Source of the DNA: CAXXOK01 sp035353235
GTDB lineage: Bacteria; Bacillota; Clostridia; Christensenellales; Aristaeellaceae
Length of the DNA: 35,315 nt
NCBI GenBank assembly: GCA_035353235.1
Contig: DAOPZG010000009.1
Location: forward strand, 1-35,315
Direction of reading: 5' to 3'
Shown here: positions 33,156-35,315 of the stretch, piece by piece
Layout: every line of letters starts with the position of its first letter
How positions within the stretch are numbered: the stretch's first letter is position 1
Made by a program: the position numbers and the translations under genes
The notes under the pieces: generated by a model
Seen by the model: the letters and a program-made list of their open reading frames with translations, nothing else
Database searches by the model: none
Told to the model about the DNA's origin: nothing

Positions 33156-33310
33156 TAGTTTGTTTCGGACGCATGTGTATCCGTTGTGCAGGCACCCCAA
33201 GAAACACAGGGAATTTTGCTCCATGGCGGATGCCATCTATATAGAGATGCGTGAAAATGGACGCATCCGCTTAAATGGCCGATGATAGCCATGACGATCA
33301 ACCTTTTCCA

Positions 33311-33358
33311 TTCATAAAAAACCGTCAATCTCGGGATGAGGTTGACGGTTTTTATGAA
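33311..33358. terminator. Strong, probably bidirectional terminator after the MATE gene
   Basis: TTCATAAAAA plus CCGTCAA pairs with TTGACGG plus TTTTTATGAA, with one extra A on the left arm, around a loop that itself pairs (CTC/GAG). The T-run at 33349-33353 serves the plus strand and the A-run on the left serves the minus strand. Confidence 0.85.
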
Positions 33359-33561
33359 CTTGCATCACAAGCCTGTACAATGCTTCATTAGTATGGAATT
33401 AACCATATGAGATTGTACGTTTCTTCTGCTCTTTTGCGTTTGGGCCGGGTATAATCAGGTTCGCAATATCATAGAGGAATGGCGAAGCCATACCATAACA
33501 CAATCCCGCACCAATCATCCTTATGGCACGAAAATTTCTGCTCAGAATAAATAAAAATAGG

Positions 33562-33589
33562 TTGATAATGCAATTACATGTCGTAAAAT
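33562..33589 (+). promoter_or_regulatory. Promoter of the xylulokinase gene
   Basis: TTGATA (33562-33567), 16 bases and TAAAAT (33584-33589) predict a start near 33597. A 16-base stretch at 33599-33614 (ACAAGAACGTTTTTAG) resembles the LacI site at 24107-24122 at 12 of 16 positions. Confidence 0.55.
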
Positions 33590-33627
33590 GAGGAAGAAAC
33601 AAGAACGTTTTTAGGAAGGTTATTTAT

Positions 33628-35160
33628 ATGAAAACAAACAGAAAAAAGATTCTGATTGGTCTGGATATCGGAACATCAAGCGCGAAATGTATCGCGATCG
33701 ACACGAAGGGAGAGGTTCTGGCAGATTGCTCGGGGGAGTATCCCATGGCCATTCCGAGGCATGGATGGGCAGAGCAAAACCCGGAGGACTGGTGGAAGGC
33801 GACGATGCTCTGCCTGCGGAAAATCATGGCCTCCGCGGCCGTCCAGGGCAACGAACTGCTGGGGCTTTCCCTGACAGGGCAGATGCACGGTCTGGTAGCG
33901 TTGGATGAACATAACAGTGTGATCCGCCCGGCGATGCTGTGGTGCGATCAGCGCTGCCAGGAGCAATGCGATCAGATCATTGCACTGGCCGGCGGTATCG
34001 AAGGCCTGCTGTCCTTTACGAATAACACCATGCTGGCAGGCTATACGGGCGGAAAGCTATTGTGGTTAAAGCAGAAGGAACCGGATCATTATGAACGGAT
34101 GAAGATTTTTCTGTGCCCTAAGGATTACATCCGCTTTCTCCTGACCGGAGAGAAGGGGATGGATTGCTCTGAGGCGTCCGGCACGGGATTTTTCGATACG
34201 AAAAGCAGGCAATGGAATCGGCAACTGATCAAACTGGCCGGGTTGAAGCTCGATATTTTTCCGGAGGTCCGGGAATCCATCGACCTTGCGGGACGAATCA
34301 GCCAAAAGACGGCGGAACTGACCGGGCTGCCGGAGGGGCTGAAGGTTTTCTTCGGCGGAGGGGACGCCGTGACCCAAAGCACAGGCTCCGGGCTGCTTGA
34401 GCCGGGAACGCTGGGGATCGTCATCGGCACATCCGGAAATGTATCCATGGGGCTGGATCATTTTTACAGCAATCCGCAGGGGAAGCTCCAAATGTTCTGC
34501 AACAATGAACCGGGACGCTGGCACGTCTTCGGGGCCCCACTGTCTTCGGGAGGGGCCTACCGATGGTATCGTGACGAACTGGGGCAGCATTATGCGGCGG
34601 ATGCAAAGCTTGGCGGCAGAAATGTTTATTCGCTGATGGACGAGGATGCGGCCCGGTCTGTACCGGGTTCGCACGGCGTGGTTTTTACGCCGTATCTGTC
34701 CGGAGAAAGATGCCCGTATGAGGATTCGGAAGCGAAAGGCGTATTGTATGGCTTATCGCTCGGCACCAAAAGGGCGGATATAACGAGAGCCGTCATGGAA
34801 GGCGTGACCTTCTCGCTGAGGCAAGTCGTTGAGCTGATGGGCCGGTTTACGGAGTGTAAAAAAGCGGTGACGTCCGGCGGCGGTTCCTCCTCACCGCTTT
34901 GGCGGCAGATGCAGGCGGATATTCTGAATATGCCGATTTACACCACGTCTACTTCCGACGCGGGCGGTGCGTTCGGCGCGGCGATGCTTGCGGGCGTGGG
35001 CTGCGGAATATGGCGCGATCTGAAAGAAGCCTCTTCACTGGTGAAGATAGAGACCGAAACGTTGCCGGATATTAAGAACCAGAACGCGTATGAGGATTCC
35101 TATGCGATCTATACCCGGCTGTATCCTGCGTTAAAACCGGTGTATGCCCATAAGAAATGA
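33628..35160 (+). CDS. xylB: Xylulokinase-like FGGY carbohydrate kinase
   Basis: A 510-residue FGGY kinase. The phosphate loop is GLDIGTSSAK (11-20); the xylulokinase-like substrate motif LTGQMHGLVALD (82-93) contains Met86-His87, followed by LWCDQR (104-109). The likely catalytic base is Asp246 in GGGDAVTQ. The C-terminal ATP half has TSGGGSSSPLWRQMQAD and DAGGAFGAA. The reaction would be D-xylulose plus ATP to xylulose-5-phosphate, though close relatives act on other ketoses. AGGAAGG lies 8 bases before the ATG. It has its own promoter; its partners would lie to the right of the window. It differs clearly from the GlpK-like kinase at 13644. Confidence 0.88.
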   Translation: MKTNRKKILIGLDIGTSSAKCIAIDTKGEVLADCSGEYPMAIPRHGWAEQNPEDWWKATMLCLRKIMASAAVQGNELLGLSLTGQMHGLVALDEHNSVIRPAMLWCDQRCQEQCDQIIALAGGIEGLLSFTNNTMLAGYTGGKLLWLKQKEPDHYERMKIFLCPKDYIRFLLTGEKGMDCSEASGTGFFDTKSRQWNRQLIKLAGLKLDIFPEVRESIDLAGRISQKTAELTGLPEGLKVFFGGGDAVTQSTGSGLLEPGTLGIVIGTSGNVSMGLDHFYSNPQGKLQMFCNNEPGRWHVFGAPLSSGGAYRWYRDELGQHYAADAKLGGRNVYSLMDEDAARSVPGSHGVVFTPYLSGERCPYEDSEAKGVLYGLSLGTKRADITRAVMEGVTFSLRQVVELMGRFTECKKAVTSGGGSSSPLWRQMQADILNMPIYTTSTSDAGGAFGAAMLAGVGCGIWRDLKEASSLVKIETETLPDIKNQNAYEDSYAIYTRLYPALKPVYAHKK

Positions 35161-35315
35161 AGGATGAAAAACGTTCATTATTGATCTGTTTCTTCGGCGG
35201 CGCATTCCATGAAAATGCCGGGAGAAACGCGACGGGTATTCGGGAGATGATGTTTTCTTGGTTACAGGCATCGAATGGATATTCTGCGACACCTCCTGCG
35301 CATATCAAGGGGCCG
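35161..35315. other. Window end after the xylulokinase gene
   Basis: These 155 bases show no supported gene. ATGAAAAACGTTCAT (35164-35178) is a short imperfect palindrome directly after the stop codon. No T-run terminator is visible before the window ends. Confidence 0.4.

Larger units (their letters stand above)
33156..33627. other. Gene-poor stretch between the MATE and xylulokinase genes
   Basis: The first part (33156-33300) holds nested inverted repeats (GCGGATGC at 33226-33233 with GCATCCGC at 33263-33270; CATCT/AGATG inside) of unknown role. The operon terminator follows at 33311-33358. At 33399-33602 a minus-strand frame encodes a hydrophobic 67-residue stretch, but its first codon is TTG and no ribosome site is seen, so it may be a relic or chance. 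The last 70 bases hold the xylulokinase promoter. Confidence 0.5.

Noticed and set aside
1..35315. CRISPR arrays, insertion sequences, prophage or defence genes
   Set aside because: No regularly spaced repeats, transposase, integrase or phage-like proteins were found; the strand switches follow ordinary operon boundaries.

Overview
The window looks like a chromosomal segment of a carbohydrate-degrading anaerobe of the Bacillota, probably a GC-rich Clostridia lineage such as Christensenellales or a relative; the lineage is an inference. The evidence is: strong AGGAGG-type ribosome sites, near-consensus sigma-A-type promoters, three sugar ABC importers without their own ATPase, LacI and AraC regulators, and a tRNA-Thr gene with encoded CCA. 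Nothing suggests a phage, plasmid or insertion sequence.

Layout. 1-6662 (+): the tail of a membrane protein, a long hairpin, a divergent Lgt-family gene, then a promoter and a MoxR ATPase / DUF58 / transmembrane transglutaminase module followed by a PHP-domain phosphoesterase. 6895-11434 (-): a sugar importer (binding protein, two permeases) plus a DUF5060/DUF4038-type glycoside hydrolase without signal peptide. 11896-16543 (+), divergent: two-subunit transketolase, a GlpK-like FGGY kinase and a FucI/AraA-fold isomerase, then a LacI regulator (16705-17748). 17905-21054 (-): a second importer, with an AraC regulator (21176-22228) upstream. 22395-22470: tRNA-Thr(GGT). 22782-23807 (-): a second LacI regulator, divergent from a long operon (24209-33155, +): carboxylesterase, LplB/YtcP-type permeases, metallo-beta-lactamase-fold hydrolase, binding protein, second carboxylesterase, MATE exporter. 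33628-35160 (+): xylulokinase-like FGGY kinase.

How the genes may work together. The first divergent cluster fits import and cytoplasmic cleavage of a glycoside, then isomerisation, phosphorylation and a transketolase step. The best fit I can offer is D-apiose: DUF4038 is the domain of the GH140 apiosidases, and a known bacterial apiose route uses isomerase, apulose kinase and a two-subunit apulose-4-phosphate transketolase. The 24-33 kb operon suggests uptake of an acylated saccharide, cytoplasmic de-esterification by two esterases, and perhaps MATE-mediated export of the released acid. Both are hypotheses from gene content.

Regulatory DNA is unusually readable. The second LacI gene has three copies of a GCAAAAACGTTTTTGC-like operator. 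An ATTTGCYAAAT motif is shared by the transketolase promoter and the promoter of the first LacI gene. All three binding-protein genes are followed by a hairpin.
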